Part shown: positions 63,781 through 64,000 of the stretch, one piece after another
How positions within the stretch are numbered: the stretch's first letter is position 1
Layout of the letters: each line of letters begins with the position of its first letter
Assembly: GCF_036173125.1 (NCBI RefSeq)
Contig: NZ_CP108054.1
Span: 2,356,001-2,420,000 of the forward strand
Direction of reading: 5' to 3'
Length of the DNA stretch: 64,000 bases
Origin: Streptomyces sp. NBC_00286
GTDB taxonomy: Bacteria; Actinomycetota; Actinomycetes; Streptomycetales; Streptomycetaceae
The notes under the pieces: generated by a model
What the model saw: only the letters and a program-made list of their open reading frames with translations
The model's database searches: none
Told to the model about the DNA's origin: nothing
Program-made: the position numbers and the translations under genes

Positions 63781-64000
63781 GAGGACCGCGTCTCCCGCTC
63801 CCCCGGTCATCGAAGCCCGCGACCGGCTATCGGCGTTGCCATTCCTCTGCGAGGAGTTGGTAAGACCGCACGAAGCCGCCCACTACACGCCCGCCTCGGC
63901 CTGAGCCCAGCAGCCGCCGGGGAGGGACACGTGCCCCTCCCCGGCGGCTTGGCGACGTCGCATCGGCCCAACTGCCCGCCGACATAGCCGTGCTGATCAG
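63781..64000. other. right end of the window, no gene recognised
   Basis: The segment contains a further 15-bp hairpin (63912-63926 with 63935-63949, AGCCGCCGGGGAGGG and complement). It would suit termination of a minus-strand gene entering from the right, but no frame at 63950-64000 is long enough to judge. Confidence 0.4.

Overview
The window is high-GC, densely coded DNA with GTG starts, GGAGG-type ribosome binding sites, long G+C hairpin terminators and repeated 4-base GTGA/ATGA gene overlaps. Protein families and gene order point to Streptomyces. From memory, the backbone follows the S. coelicolor segment around SCO6030 down to SCO5998 (rnd, fadAB, dxs, xylHGF, rok7B7, ngcGFE, acnA, murA2). 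That match is recalled, not computed.

Backbone left part (1-25.5 kb): ribonuclease D; a fadA-fadB beta-oxidation operon behind a perfect 18-bp palindrome; a propeller-like unknown protein; a NYN/YacP-like protein; an amino-acid permease; dxs; the xylose ABC operon xylFGH with its ROK regulator rok7B7; the N-acetylglucosamine/chitobiose transporter ngcEFG behind a DasR-like site; a secreted GH92 alpha-mannosidase; a VapBC module; and a secreted AA10 lytic polysaccharide monooxygenase behind a perfect CebR-type box. This is a sugar and polymer scavenging region with carbon-source-responsive operators.

Island (about 25.6-46.6 kb): a roughly 21-kb accessory block sits at the 3' end of acnA. The intact acnA ends at 46615. 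A second copy of the last codons of an aconitase (QYVLRSLIRK-stop), followed by its own hairpin, lies at 25539-25577, and a further degraded acnA-tail-like segment lies at 25694-25745. The island carries IS remnants, a MarR repressor and a complete-looking 4-hydroxyphenylacetate/homoprotocatechuate meta-cleavage operon: hpaC, hpaB, a FAH-RraA fusion, a DapA-like aldolase, hpaE and hpaD. A second set holds an AraC regulator, an MFS transporter, a GMC alcohol oxidoreductase, an aldehyde dehydrogenase and a type-B carboxylesterase. Together these could take an aryl-ethanol (tyrosol-like) ester through 4-hydroxyphenylacetate to central metabolites; the second half of that idea is inference. The right edge is a graveyard of broken genes (ISL3, DNA ligase, aldehyde dehydrogenase, IS110).

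Tn7-like transposon (49519-55963): upstream of acnA lies a compact 6.4-kb element with tnsA (frameshifted), tnsB, tnsC, two consecutive tniQ genes and one methyltransferase cargo gene. Its ends are defined by 13-bp terminal inverted repeats (11/13 match), a 5-bp target duplication CCTTT and paired 22-bp subterminal repeats.

Backbone right part (56-64 kb): a secreted R61-like serine hydrolase, an ABC-F protein, a DUF4236 protein, murA2 with an N-terminal HTH domain, a sensor kinase with no adjacent response regulator, and a divergent PepSY protein. An ATCTC-N6-GAGAT palindrome occurs upstream of both murA2 and acnA and may be the target of the HTH-MurA protein.
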